NCBI RefSeq assembly: GCF_905147045.1
Contig: NC_065888.1
Span: 8,251,001 to 8,315,000 of the forward strand
From: Nymphalis io
Lineage: Eukaryota; Arthropoda; Insecta; Lepidoptera; Nymphalidae
Length of the DNA stretch: 64,000 nt
Reading direction: 5' to 3'
The translations under genes and the position numbers were made by a program. This document shows, piece by piece, positions 22,663-34,230 of this stretch. Position 1 is the stretch's first letter; each line of letters begins with the position of its first letter. The notes under the pieces are model-generated. The model did not search any database. It was not told where the DNA came from and worked only from the letters and a program-made list of their open reading frames with translations.

Positions 22663-23470
22663 CGTGTCAGATTTTTTTTTAAAAGCTTTTTTTCTTTTTA
22701 TTTCAATGTAGTATGTACTTAGTGTGTTTTTTCATTAAAAAATTCTCAGTTCTGCGCTTATTAAAATAGAGCTGGCTGGCCTTTTATACAATATTTAGCT
22801 AAAAATGATTATGAATATCAAATTCCATAGAAAAAAGTTTTCAAAAACAGAAACTAAAAAACAAATGTTCACATAGATTTTTTTTTTTTAATTATATTCA
22901 ATTTTGAAAATAATATCGGAAACAGTTCATTTAAAGCTTATTATTCAAACGAATTGCAAGAATTTTGTTTTTCTTCTACAATTATATCAATTTTACATGA
23001 ATTACATGTTGTTTCGTATTTTGAAGGGTATGCTCCCCGAATAATAAACTTTGTACTGCGAAAATTTGTAAATACTGTTTTATTTATATTTTTCTATTCA
23101 CTCCAACCAATTTAAATAAGGCTCCATTAACTTTCGTGTTCCATTTTCGCGTCTTATCCGATGCATAAACCAATTTTCTGATCCGCTCACAGTCGTCACG
23201 AGCTTAGCTAATGGCCTGCCACCGACTTGTGAATAAAAAAAATAATAAAAATACATAAAATCATATGATATCCATTACCAACAAAAAAATTCACAGGTAA
23301 TTGTTTTACATAGTAAATCGGCCAATAATAATAATTTATTTATTCAAGTAACAACTCATATACAAAATTACAAAAAAATAAAATAAACACTACTATCTAC
23401 TACTTATACTATTTTACTATTCCAGTCGAAACTTTACATCAGCGGTTTATAAATATACAGACTAGTCTGT
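22663..23470. other. AT-rich sequence with no recognised feature
   Basis: Poly(T) and poly(A) runs and unique AT-rich sequence only. A small GC-richer stretch near 23150-23225 (GATCCGCTCACAGTCGTCAC) is unassigned. Confidence 0.45.
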
Positions 23471-23482
23471 TAGCTACCATGA

Positions 23483-23712
23483 TTAGAATTTGGTTTGAGT
23501 TTGAGAATGTTTTTTTACAGCCCTTGAAGCACGCGCAAATCTTCTGACAATCATGTTAGCTTTTATTGACAATGCTCTTCTCTCCCTTTCAATGTCATTA
23601 TCATCCTTGGGACTAGTGGTTAGTATATGTCCAAGGTATTTAAATTGGAAAACTTGAGTCAAGCTCATATTATTAATTTTTACCGAAGGTATTATTTTTG
23701 GACACTTATTAC
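23483..23712 (-). pseudogene. LINE reverse-transcriptase fragment
   Basis: The reverse strand encodes a short piece from the region C-terminal to the reverse-transcriptase catalytic core: FQFKYLGHILT, then DDNDIERERRALSIKANM, then RRFARASRAVK. The FKYLGH block corresponds to FKYLGSVL in the RTE-like element at 31.8 kb (its residue 146 onward), and the spaced Asp/Glu-Arg helix follows as in that clade. The frame extends upstream to NKCPKIIPSVKINN before the ATG, so that ATG is internal. About 75 codons survive; the catalytic YADD region and C-terminus are missing. It is a dead fragment of a non-LTR element. Confidence 0.75.
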
Positions 23713-23729
23713 CACTTTATAATTAATAT

Positions 23730-24646
23730 ATAATTGTTGATAACCTTAGAGACTCGGGCTGATTCTTTGAAAGAGATAAATAAAAATAAAATAAAAAATT
23801 CAATACCAGCTATATAATTCTAATAAGAAAAAACAAGAACATAACATTTCCATATTATATAATTAACGCGCAGACACAATCTCATACTAAGGTATTGATT
23901 TTGAATAGTATCGTGTGTACAAAGGTAAATAGCAAACCGATGAACCGAATATTTAGACGCGCTGTTCGTCATTTATTGAAGTGCACTGAGCGCTACTGTT
24001 CTACTTTCAGATGAGTGTCGAATGCTCACGCTCTAGTGTCAAAATGTAATGTAATTATTTTATATAATGCATATGCTATTTTTATTATGTTATAAAATTT
24101 TAAACCAATGAGCATCAAAAACGAATGTCATATAAGTATATTTTTAGTTAAACCGTTTCCGTCAGTTGAACCGTTTACAAATATGAACTAAAAAATGAAA
24201 TTATTAATCGAACATATAAAACAACAACAACATCGCGCTATAAAACACCTGAACGATTGTTTCATGCAAACTTTAAAAAGAACATGGGACGGTTATACAA
24301 GTTTCACTTCTCATATTTTAATTGTTTAAAGTACCCGGCAACATATTTGAGTCATTTATTTACATGTATGAAAGTGAAAATTTAATAAAAACGACACACT
24401 TAATTGTACTTTAAAACATACGTTTATAACATATCTAATCATCCATAGTAAGTCAAATTTACACTCAAAAGCCTACCCAACAAGAAGGATCATAATAATA
24501 ATCAAAATAAGCTTGGTCGTCTTCGATGAATATACAATTATTTTATTTATACGAAGGTACTATTTAAAATAAATCAACTGATAAATGCTAAAAGGAAACG
24601 CTCTTTCAAAGAATCAGCCCGAGTCTCTTAGGTTATAAACAATTAT
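23730..24646. mobile_element. 917-bp interval bounded by 46-bp inverted repeats
   Basis: Left arm 23730-23775 (starts ATAATTGTTGATAACC, contains GAGACTCGGGCTGATTCTTT) and right arm 24601-24646 are inverted copies with two mismatches in 46. The interior is unique AT-rich DNA with no transposase-like frame. No clear TSD flanks it. It could be a non-autonomous DNA transposon with terminal repeats, or two inverted fragments of one unknown repeat. Confidence 0.45.
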
Positions 24647-25524
24647 TGCTTCAAGTTTACGCTTAGGAATTTACTTCTCGTAAATTGTAAAATAGCCATC
24701 CACGTATAAAACCTTTTAAAAGAGAAAATATGGTTTTCTTATGAAATTAAGGTTCAGTGGTTTTAATTCAATTATTTTATATGCGGAAACAACATATTGA
24801 AAGTAATTACAGTAATCGATTTTTAGAGCTCGATTCCACTCATGAGTATGGTCCTTTATTGGGGTGCTGTTTAATTGAATAGATAAAAAGGGAAGCCAGT
24901 GACCCAATTAATATTTTATTTTAATGGGGATTTTTGAGATAAAGAGTATTAAATTAGATATAGCCAACGCTTATTAGGCGAATACAGAAAAACTATAATA
25001 ACGTTTCATTTTAAATTAAAAATGAATAAAACAACATAATATTATATTTAAAAAAAAAAAAACTAAAATTCAAACAAAAATAAAAATCTAAATAGAATAA
25101 ACTAAAATAAGATAATAATTATCATATAGGTACAAAAGATATTCCGTTAAACGCGTAGTCTAAGCCTCTAGCTTGGTATTAATAAAAGAAAAATAAATAT
25201 AATAGAATAACCGTTTCCTAATACTTAAAACTCGCAAACATAAAATAAATTCTCCAGCTTAAGTATATTTTAAGGTTTTGTATATTTTAGATAGCGCCGA
25301 ATTGAATGTTGTCCGTTTGGAGGCTTATCCAAGACTATCGGATAGTCGGCTATTTTATGAGAATTTCTTTGGAACGGAGCCTGCATTTTCTTCGAGATTT
25401 ATTTTGGGACTGAGTTTATTTTTACGTAATGAAATAACATCTTGGAAAATGTTACTATATTTTATTAATTTTAAGTAACACAAAAACACCGCTGTACAAA
25501 GACCCTACTACCTGTTATCAAAAA
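24647..25524. other. AT-rich sequence with no recognised feature
   Basis: A 66-codon plus-strand frame (25278-25478) contains LEAYPRLSDSRLFYENFFG and lies on a slightly GC-richer stretch. I do not recognise it and do not call it. Confidence 0.4.
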
Positions 25525-25725
25525 AAGGTTTTGAAGCTTACTACCAAGCTGTTTGAGTGTGAGCTTGTGAATATATATGTAGCCGACGGATCAAACACAC
25601 GCAGGGGCCCGGACGCTTTCTTTACCGCTGAGCACGAAGTAATTTATAACAAATTAAATGCACGAAAACTCAACCGTGTTTACATAGATTTGAACCAGTG
25701 ACTGCTTGACTGATGGTGGATGGAC
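25525..25725 (-). mobile_element. SINE1 relic
   Basis: AGGTTTTGAAGCTTACTACC, CACACGCAGG, ACCGCTGAGCACGAAGTAAT, TTATAACAAATTAAATGCAC and TTGAACCAGTGACTGC follow minus-strand SINE1 order with heavy divergence. Confidence 0.6.
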
Positions 25726-25937
25726 ACAAACTACCAACAATAATTCAAATATCAGTCTCATAATTAAAATGGATTGGGTATTTTTTTTTAAATATTAACG
25801 AATAACAGTACCTTATTAGAAGTTAAAAACTTATAAGGACGTACAAGAATGTAAGTATAACAGAAAACGTTGTAAAACGTAAAACTTATAATTTGATTTC
25901 ATATTAGATATGATGTCAACAGTACAGTACAGTAACA

Positions 25938-25996
25938 GCCTGTGAATGTCACACAGCTGGGCTAAGGCCTCCTCTCCCTTTTTGAGAAGAAGGTCA
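25938..25996 (-). mobile_element. SINE1 3'-terminal fragment
   Basis: Only the last 59 bp or so of SINE1 is present: TAACAGCCTGTGAATGTCAC, then GGGCTAAGGCCTCCTCTCCC. It is better preserved than the relics beside it, so it is probably a separate, severely 5'-truncated insertion. Confidence 0.75.
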
Positions 25997-26840
25997 AAGC
26001 AATTCCTATTAATTAATATTTAAATCGTATTTTCATTAAAACTATTTTTATTTTTCATTATTTTTTTATACTAATGAAATACAAGTAAAATCGAGTATTC
26101 GTCTTAACTTAACTTTATAAAAATTTTAATTAATTAAATACGTTCTCTATTTGATCTGAGCTTATAGACCTTTTTCGGGTAACTAATGGAGAATTGAAAT
26201 ACGTTACAGTGAAGGATTTTGTTATTTAATTGAATATAAGTTATCATATTCATATAAATTATTTAACATCCAAAAGTAGCTAGCAAGTCATTCATCGAAC
26301 AGTTTTAAATTCATATCATATTCATATCCTTAAACGATAGCATATAATTTTACAAAATAAATAGAAAAAATACGTTGTTCCATTCTTTAGTACTCTGTTC
26401 ATTAATAAGCATACAACTTGATAAGTCATGGCGCTTTCGAAGTTGTATTTCCTAAGAAAAACTCTTTAACTTCGGACGCTCTTTCAACTTTCTTCTATAT
26501 TTAGAGCAAAAACTCTGGTACGCTTTATAAGTCATTTTATTAGTTTAAAAATACGGTAATGTCACCATATTAAGAGTACATTTATAGCATAGGTACATGA
26601 TATAAATAATATAAATAAATAATAATAATAAATAATAACTTCAAAGAGTTTTCTAATATAATAATTTATAATCTTTTTTTAAAAGGTTACCATTGCGTTC
26701 ATTTTAGTATTTTTTATGTCATGATGATGATATTGATGTTGATTTTATTTTTAAAAGGGTTTTTGTTCAATTTTCCAAAATTTGCGTAGCATGATTGTCC
26801 AGCCTCTTTTACTCCAAGTAAAAAAAAAGTAACGGAATTT
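25997..26840. other. AT-rich sequence with no recognised feature
   Basis: Low-complexity (AAT)n/(AAAT)n mixture at about 26600-26640 and a GAT-rich run near 26720-26740. Otherwise unassigned. Confidence 0.45.
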
Positions 26841-26841
26841 T

Positions 26842-27025
26842 AATGTCCTACTGGTAGGCTAAAGCCTAATCTCTCGTCTTTTCCACTGTTCAAACGCGGA
26901 TAGATAGATATAAATGTAGCAGATTTTTATCTGTCATATTTATGAAATAGGACACGCGAGGTGTATCTCCAACCTTCAGTTAAGATTCACACGTTCTTAC
27001 AAATTGAATCTTTGGCATTACCATC
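26842..27025 (-). mobile_element. SINE1 relic
   Basis: ATGTCCTACTGGTAGGCTAA, AACGCGGATAGA, CACGCGAGGTGTATCTCC and TCAGTTAAGATTCACACGTT mark an eroded minus-strand SINE1, including a trace of the head. Confidence 0.6.
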
Positions 27026-27210
27026 AACAAGATTCAATAATGGACCTCCAGATCCGACGTAGAAAATGAACGGAAGTACATTGAAATATTTTCTTAAGCC
27101 TTTTTTTTTCAATATATTGTCTTAAAAACTTTGTTATATGTGAAGAACAATAAGGATGATATGTAATAAAGGGAAATGATATGTATTGAAAGCATTGCTA
27201 TTTTTTTCGA

Positions 27211-27365
27211 ATGAAGTCGTCTGTGAAGTTGATGTTACAGAACAAAGGTTGCGAAGACGCCGAGTAAACAAGTTGTAATAAGTTTCAGAGAAGACTGATG
27301 TCTGTTGCACTTTTGTACCTCCAGTTCGTTAAATGCCATTACGCCGGCAACTTACTGCCATTGTG
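27211..27365 (+). repeat. Family E copy 1
   Basis: Shares CTGTGAAGTT, ACAGAACAAAGG, CGAAGACGCCGAGTAAACAA and TCTGTTGCACTTTT with copies at 50.1 kb (plus) and 38.4 kb (minus). One frame reads VVCEVDVTEQRL and ends in VNKL-stop, paralleling the 38.4 kb copy. Function unknown. Confidence 0.55.
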
Positions 27366-28674
27366 ATTGTGACTCCGCTAAACTAAATAACATACTTATG
27401 TTTCTAAAAGTTATAGTAAGCATAGTTATGCAAGTATTATTTATTAGATTATATTAGTTTATGTTGAAAATATAGTTATGGTTGTTTATTGTTACTAAAA
27501 GTCTGTATCGCGTTCCGTGGTACATTTGTACTTCATAGTATCAACAATAAATAAAACAACAGAAGATATAAGGAAACACTTAATATCAGATATATAAGGA
27601 AATATACCTTACACCGTAATTTAATTATTTATAGGTAAGAAGACCCCTGTAGTATTAATTTAACTATTTTGAGTACAAAGTAATATAATGAGCTTATGTG
27701 TCATAAGGACAAACTAAATTTGATTTCAACTGAGCCACTTAATCACCCAATACCTTTTGGTAAACTGAACTCGACGTGCGCGTTACGAATACGTAACAAG
27801 CGAACCTCACACACGAGTACGTTTATGAACACACGCACACAACAACGTTACAGTGTATTCATATTTTAATAGACATTTTTGTTTCAGAATTATTTTTACA
27901 TTAAAAGTTATATCAATGTGAATCAATGTGTCAGAATTTTTATGGCAATCATTGCTCATATTACCACTAATCATTCATTCAATGAAAACTGAAAAAGTAT
28001 ATTCATGCGATAAGTTAATATTATTTTAAAACTTATATAATAATAATAAAATAAGTTTATTTATTAATATACAGTAAGCAATGCAAAGATTGGAACAGAA
28101 AACCTACTTACATTTAATTTACGACATAAACGCGAAATGCAATGAGCTCAGCTTTTAGCTGCTTTTCAGTTCATCCCTCAAGTACTCATACTGCGACGAA
28201 AATGTATATGGCTACATGAAGTTGGTTTTGTTCTGAAAATAATGACTCATTGTTTGAATGAAGCTGAAAATTAATCTTCAGTTTTATTTAAACAAAGGCC
28301 TTCTTAAAATCAAAAGTTCACAAATTCCTTTAATAATCCTTCATCCTTCTCGCAATTGCCATCGAACTGTGCTTCAAATGAATTGGATGAATAAGATGAA
28401 CAATGAAATGCGTAAACGCATAGAATAAAAACTAAAACTAGTATTAACTATCATATAAAGAGAAGAAAATACACCGAATTCGTTCCCTCTTTTATCGAAT
28501 ATATTAATGTTTCAATAAAACTAGCTTTATATTATATTCGATATTTATACTTATTATCGGTTGAAGTAAGAAACCTCCCCGCACATACCAACACAATTGT
28601 ACAAACTTTCTACTCAATAATACACGAACACACACAATACTAACAAAAGCTAGCAATCATTTTTATACTTAAGA
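27366..28674. other. AT-rich sequence with a CpG-rich patch
   Basis: At about 27765-27855, CTCGACGTGCGCGTTACGAA and a small palindrome (GTTACGAATACGTAAC) stand out. There is no reading frame or repeat block. The remainder is AT-rich and unassigned. Confidence 0.35.
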
Positions 28675-28910
28675 CTAGCTGTGTCCCACAGTTTTAAACA
28701 CTTTAAATTTTTTATCAGCTTAAAAGATTATTAGCTTAAGATTTAAAAAAAATAAAATAATAAAGATTAAAGCTTATCTGCTTAAGCTGGACAAACTGAT
28801 AGACAGTAACACAGAAAAAATTTTGTTTTGGTAACTTCAAATATTCATATTAAAAAGACAGTTATTTGGATATTATAAACGGACACTTGAACTTTATTTG
28901 TTAGTTTAGA
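28675..28910 (-). mobile_element. Short Helitron-like element
   Basis: On the minus strand the element starts TCTAAACTAACAAATAAAG after a host A and ends CTGTGGGACACAGCTAG before a host T, 236 bp in all. Termini and host A|T context match Helitron insertion rules. Start and end parallel the 469-bp element at 59.6-60.1 kb, of which it looks like an older, internally deleted relative. It carries no RepHel coding sequence, so it would be non-autonomous. Confidence 0.45.
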
Positions 28911-31347
28911 TATAAATAATAACAAATTGAGTATGTACTTAATAATAAAACTTTTATATAAATTTATATACTTTATATTAGGTACTACTTTTAAGAATTT
29001 ATGATATAAATACAGTTGTGGCATGAGGTTGGAATAGCAAATTATAATATTGATAGAAGCGCTATTCTAGCAAACAGGGTGCCTGGCGCCACACTCATCT
29101 CAGTCGAGTATCAAATATTTTCCAAATAGAATCGCTTTGGTTATGATAATGCCTTATTACGATGCATGGATTTAAGAATATTTTATTCTTGAGAATATTT
29201 ACTTGCAATGCCTCGGCAGACAACTTATTTTAATATTTACTTCAGAATAGCTTAGGTTAAAAAATAGTTCTTAGAAGTAATATTCTTTCATTATTAAATG
29301 TATTTTTGTACAAATCCAATTTGGCACATGCCTTAAAAATGTTAATATTTTATCCTTGTACTTAATTTATTATGATACAATGTTTGTAAGAATTTTATGT
29401 AATTGTATTATATAATGTATTTACTAAAACAAGATATACGAATTTTAGTTGGTACAAGACTCGAATTCATAATAAGCTTCTTCGTTATTTATCGGCAATT
29501 TATTATTCAATGAACAACTTAGATTGGGCGCCTTGTTAGTTAATTGACCCGTTAATAATCAGTATTACGAACGGTATGTTGACTAGTTAAGAAAATATGA
29601 GTATTTATAATAACAAAAACATTTGGAATACGTTTTTCCTGTAAGCCTGCTGAGTAAACTAGAAATTTGTATCTCACGAGTGAAATAATGAATGAATATT
29701 TAATGAAAATCGCAGAAATGGTTTGGCATCGACTTCAAACAATTTTTAGAACAAATAGAACCTTTTAATGAAAAGTCCAATTAAATAATTAATTTTCATT
29801 TTTAAATACATTTTCTGTTATTTTTAAAATAAGTTTATTCATTTTTGTGCAGGCATAGGGGCGACTACTACTGTGGACTTTAGTCCAGTTAGGCTTCTTT
29901 AGAAGCCTATGACCATATGACCAGTGTTTATATAAATTATTTTAGCAATTTAAGTGAGCTTATTGTTTGAGTGTATTAATTTTTTAAACAAAAAAACATT
30001 GTATAATGGAATGGAAGTAGTAAACCTATTTACAAAGTCTAAGAGGCAATTTTCTATTTTCAACGAAACGCTTTTGAAACGCTTAAACCTACTATATATT
30101 TTATTAGAATTAATGTAACCGGTTTTACTACATCATAAATAAGACGCTACTGAATCGATTTGGATTAAACATATGTGATGTTGCTCAAAGCTCAATGTTT
30201 ATAACACAGTTTAAATAATTAAAATCGGCTTTTGAAATAAAACCAAATCATGAAAGTTATAAATTGACAACAATCTAATGAAATTATATGTGAGAGAAAA
30301 TAAAATAATGAGGACTTAAATCATTACAATGAATCTTCAATCATCTAAATTGGTCTAAATGTGTTCGAATAATCGGTGAACAAAAAAACAAGCTTTGGTT
30401 AAAAAATAGAATATAACCTATAATATATATAACCTCTTTTTAACCCAGTTAAAAAAAACTTGAAAAAATACATTTTAATACTAATTTAAAAGGACAACAT
30501 ATATTACAATTGCTATTTAAATATGTACAATACCCGATACCTTTAACGTTTTATGTGCAAGTATGCTATTTAAGGTTTGTTTTGAAGACGCGATGGCTCG
30601 CACGGTTGATTATACAACTTCAAGGGAAAACGAGAATACCTATTCATTTTCCTTCGAAACATTGTTGACAATCATTCCAAAGTTTATTGGAATCCTTGAA
30701 CTAAAACAATTTTCACTTGAAAGTCTATTGTTGCTTTTTATAATAAAAAATTTATTGGGTTTTACAATAAATAATGTAACAGAATTTATTTAATGGCTTT
30801 TTGAGTATTAAATATGAGCATATGTATGTATGTCAGTCGCGTTGGAAAGATAATCCTTACGTAATATTTTTCTTCGGTCTGTCCATTACTAACAAATGAG
30901 AAGCATGTTATAAATGAGGATTCCACTTTATAGCCAACATATATGTTTTAATAGCATATATAGTCAAGGCACAAATTCACACAAATATAATATTTTTTTA
31001 AATTAAATATTATCAGATACTCGAGGTCACATGAGAGCGTGTGATGCTCCTAGTTACAACATCGTTGTTACCAGAACATTTCTCCTAAAGTTACTTGGTT
31101 GGAAAATTTATTAGCAATTCAAATACGTAGCCTACGCATTACCTAGGGGGATTCGCTTTTACACAGTTGCTTTTCTAAATTGTCTATTGTTGTTGACCAA
31201 CTTCTCTTAAATTTTGTTGTCTATTAATATTATTTTAAGAAATAATTCATAACTTTCATACTTCTGATAAGTTATGATTTTTAAATATTGAGATGGTTAA
31301 CTGGCGGTTCCTTTAATCGTTACTAGAAATAAACAATTATATTGTTG
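28911..31347. other. AT-rich sequence with no recognised feature
   Basis: About 2.4 kb with no family blocks. Small items: a 9-bp-stem hairpin (TAGGCTTCT/AGAAGCCTA, about 29891-29910) and a 76-codon frame at 30563-30793 whose first half (FEDAMARTVDYTTSRENENT) is less AT-driven than usual. The frame is unrecognised and not called. Confidence 0.4.
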
Positions 31348-31363
31348 TTATGTGAAGAAGAAA

Positions 31364-31629
31364 AATAGCCGAGATAGCCTAGTGGATAGAATCTTAACCG
31401 ATGATCGCGCGTTAACCCGGGCAAGTAGCACTGAATTTTCATATGCTGAATTTGTGTTTATAATTCATCTCATGCTTAACGGCGAAGGAAAACATCACGA
31501 GGAAACCTGCATGTGTCTAATTTAATTGAAATGCAGCGTGGTGGAATAAGCTCCAAAACCTGCTCCTCAAAAGGGAAATCAGGCCTTAGCCCAGCAGTGG
31601 GACATTAACAGGCTGTTACTATACTTACT
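31364..31629 (+). mobile_element. Young SINE1 with perfect TSD
   Basis: The complete outline is present from TAGCCGAGATAGCCTAGTGG to CAGCAGTGGGACATTAACAG and GCTGTTACT. A 12-bp TSD, TTATGTGAAGAA, is identical at 31348-31359 and 31630-31641. The head has an altered A box (ATAGCCTAGTGG) and B box (CGTTAACCCGGG) and is shortened. The body lacks the segment around TTCTGCCACATG that the 15.2 kb copy carries. This may be a deletion subtype. Confidence 0.88.
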
Positions 31630-31814
31630 TTATGTGAAGAACATTATACAGCTCATGGGATGGGATTTACATGTAAAAATTAATATTCTAAGTATTTTTG
31701 TACAATAGATATGCATCGAGGAAAATAAACAGTGTTTAGATATTTGAAAATGCTATTTTAAAAACCGGGAATGAAATCTTTTTTTTTAACACAATCTGAA
31801 CTATTGCAATAGTC

Positions 31815-32871
31815 TACCATCAGCACGGGTTGATGGATGAAAAAATTATATGGTGGGCTTTGAAGATGAAGAACGTGCCACAAATCTATATTGACATTAT
31901 CCGAGACATGTACCATAATTCGGAATCAATAGTAAGGCCCGCCGTTGGCGACACACACCCTTTCCCGATCACAGTTGGTGTCCACCAAGGCTCGGCCCTG
32001 AGTCCTTTTCTGTTCAGTGTAGTGCTTGACGTTGTCACAGTGAAAGCCCATGAGCCGTCTCCCTGGCTCATGATGTATGCTGATGACATTGCACTGGTAG
32101 ATGAGGACAAACAGGTATTGGAGCAAAAGGTGAACCAGTGGAAGGGTGTGCTAGAGAGGGGAGTTCTAATGCTAAATGTTGCGAAGACCGAGTATATGGC
32201 CTGTGGCAGTACGGACCCCGAACCCATAAAGATAGGCGGAGAATCCGTTATCAAGACGGAAAAGTTTAAATACCTCGGGTCCGTACTGCACGAGTCTGGT
32301 ACAATCGACCATGACGTCAGAGCTCGAATAAACGCAGCCTGGGCCAAATGGCGGGAAGTCACCGGGGTAATCTGTGATCGCAGGATACCGGTGAAATTAA
32401 AGGGCCTTGTGTACAAGTGCATCATCCGACCAGTCTTATTGTACGGCAGCGAGACGGGGCCAGCTCTCGCGAGATACGTCCAGCAACTTCACGTCACGGA
32501 AATAAAGATGCTGCGGTGGATGTGTGGCGTTACGCGACTAGATCGCATTCGTAACGAGCACATCCGTGGTAGCCTTGGAGTTTGCGATGTAGCGGATAAG
32601 TTGCAGGAAAGCCGTCTGCGTTGGTTTGGCCACATTAGCCGCAGACCACCAGACTATGTCGGGAACCGATGCCTGGACTTTGTTGTCGAAAGCCCTAGAT
32701 CCCGCGGCAGGCCCAAGAAGCGCTGGCTCGATGTTGTGAGGAACGATATGAGAGAGAACGATCTCACTAAGGAGGACGCTTCAGATCAAGAAAAGTGGAG
32801 GCATAGATGCAGGAAAGCGGACCTTGGCGTTACTAGGCCGGGAAAACGCTAGGTAGAAGAAGAAGAAGGAT
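31815..32871 (+). mobile_element. 5'-truncated RTE-like LINE
   Basis: A single non-LTR retrotransposon insertion: a 3' part of the ORF followed almost at once by a stop and a (GAA)n tail (about 32856-32869). The start abuts AT-rich sequence, so the endonuclease and N-terminal reverse-transcriptase motifs are missing, as in normal 5'-truncated LINE insertions. GC content is far above the surroundings, marking recent arrival from an active source. Confidence 0.8.
31830..32852 (+). CDS. Partial RTE-like reverse transcriptase, 340 codons
   Basis: Encodes the C-terminal two-thirds of a non-LTR reverse transcriptase. The frame opens at TTG (31830) and has no real start; upstream in-frame codons (VYHQHG) do not continue the family sequence, so this is the truncation point. 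Visible motifs: GVHQGSALSPFLFSVVLD (residues 50-67), catalytic MYADDIALV (82-90), FKYLGSVL (146-153), the LRWFGHISRR block (263-272), the basic RGRPKKRW signature (292-299) and a C-terminal EKWRHRCRKAD region. These are typical of RTE-type elements. The usual ECW after YGS reads ETGPA. The catalytic motif is intact, but the protein lacks its N-terminal half and endonuclease and cannot be functional alone. Confidence 0.8.
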   Translation: MMDEKIIWWALKMKNVPQIYIDIIRDMYHNSESIVRPAVGDTHPFPITVGVHQGSALSPFLFSVVLDVVTVKAHEPSPWLMMYADDIALVDEDKQVLEQKVNQWKGVLERGVLMLNVAKTEYMACGSTDPEPIKIGGESVIKTEKFKYLGSVLHESGTIDHDVRARINAAWAKWREVTGVICDRRIPVKLKGLVYKCIIRPVLLYGSETGPALARYVQQLHVTEIKMLRWMCGVTRLDRIRNEHIRGSLGVCDVADKLQESRLRWFGHISRRPPDYVGNRCLDFVVESPRSRGRPKKRWLDVVRNDMRENDLTKEDASDQEKWRHRCRKADLGVTRPGKR

Positions 32872-33898
32872 GTTGCCTATTCAACCTTCTTGAATATATC
32901 ACCAATATAAAATATTAAACGTTTTATAGTGGCTAATAAAAAGTTGATATCTCTTAATCTAAAAATATAACGAAACTGTATAATTAAAACAAAAACCAGT
33001 ATAATTATCTTTTACCAAATCATTGAATTAATGTAGCTATAAATAAACGGCAACGTTTTAACATTGTTTTGTATTATTAAAATGTAAAGAAAAGCGTTCG
33101 CGCTCTTTACGGTAGTGTTACTACGTTAGCGAAACAAATTACAGTCTACGTAGCTAAATGACAAAACAGCTGGTGTTTCCTATTCTCGTCTTATATTTCT
33201 CTTTTATAAGCACGCGTATTATGCTTAAATAGCAAAAAAAAAAAAGAAAAAAAGGGATTATCCAAATGGATTTTTCCTTGAGGACTCGAGCTTATGCTAT
33301 TGTAGACGATATGACTCTACGGGTACAACAAATTGAAAGAAATCGTGGTTGATTTTTACGGGTAGTCGTAGTACTAGACAGGATTAGGCTCAAATTGTCT
33401 CTATCCCATTTACAATAATATAGGATATCGAGGCTATTGTAGCAAAGAGGCTGAAATAAGCCCCACGCCTGTTAACGGCTTAGACATTTTTTCCGACGAT
33501 AAACTCATTTCTTATATAATCTTATACATACATGTTGTACATAAGTATTAAATATTAATGTATGATAACTGTTTTGAATATTTTCGTTCTCTTTTAATTA
33601 TTTATACAAAGAGAGTCGACACAAAGTATTCACTTTAGAACTTTCCATGATTTTAACTGGATATTTAGAGTTAATAAGAGGGATAAGCGAGTGACTTAAA
33701 AACATATGGCACTCGCTCCAATTCCGAAGTTCTTATAACTTAACGCGTCTTTCACAAACCTATATCTACATACGTATACTCGTATTTAGATAAGATGACA
33801 CGTTCCTCTCGCAAGTACTTTGGTTTTCACAGAAGTTTTCCATAACAAGCAATCATATATTTTTTTATATGAAATAGAATATAAAAAATCAGTAATTT
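32872..33898. other. AT-rich sequence with no recognised feature
   Basis: Unique AT-rich sequence with an A-rich run near 33234-33254. A modestly GC-rich stretch (33430-33490, AAGCCCCACGCCTGTTAACG) is unassigned. Confidence 0.45.
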
Positions 33899-34230
33899 CA
33901 AATAATAATAATATACATCAGTTACAATTTCTGCCACTCTCAAGGAACAGCTTGAAACTATGCCATATATAAAATCTCCTTGAAGCGCACACGCGTATAC
34001 AAAAACGGAGGTGCACTCTCATATTTGTGGCAATCCGACAAGCCCAGAAAATATTAAGTACAGAACCAAGAGCTACACGTGCTTTCAGAGATTTTATTGG
34101 CAGAAAACCTATTCGACGACTTTCAATGGCCGGAACGGAATCGAACCTCTGGACCTGTGACCATACAAACTAGTCACTGGCATAGTACTAGCCTAGCAAC
34201 TAGCTAGTACAAGAGGAAGCTAGGCAGCCC
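33899..34230 (-). mobile_element. SINE2 copy, old, with a palindrome at its 5' end
   Basis: Minus-oriented (AAT)n tail, CGCACACGCGTATAC, GGTGCACTCTCATA, CACGTGCTTTCAGAG and a B box complement (GGAATCGAACCTCTGGACC) are visible. In the head, about 26 bp of near-palindromic sequence (34185-34210) interrupts the A box region before GGAAGCTAGGCAG. Confidence 0.65.

Noticed and set aside
29891..29910. 9-bp-stem hairpin TAGGCTTCT/AGAAGCCTA
   Set aside because: Short enough to arise by chance in 64 kb.
31886..32425. 179-codon reverse frame
   Set aside because: It is the antisense shadow of the RTE-like reverse transcriptase.
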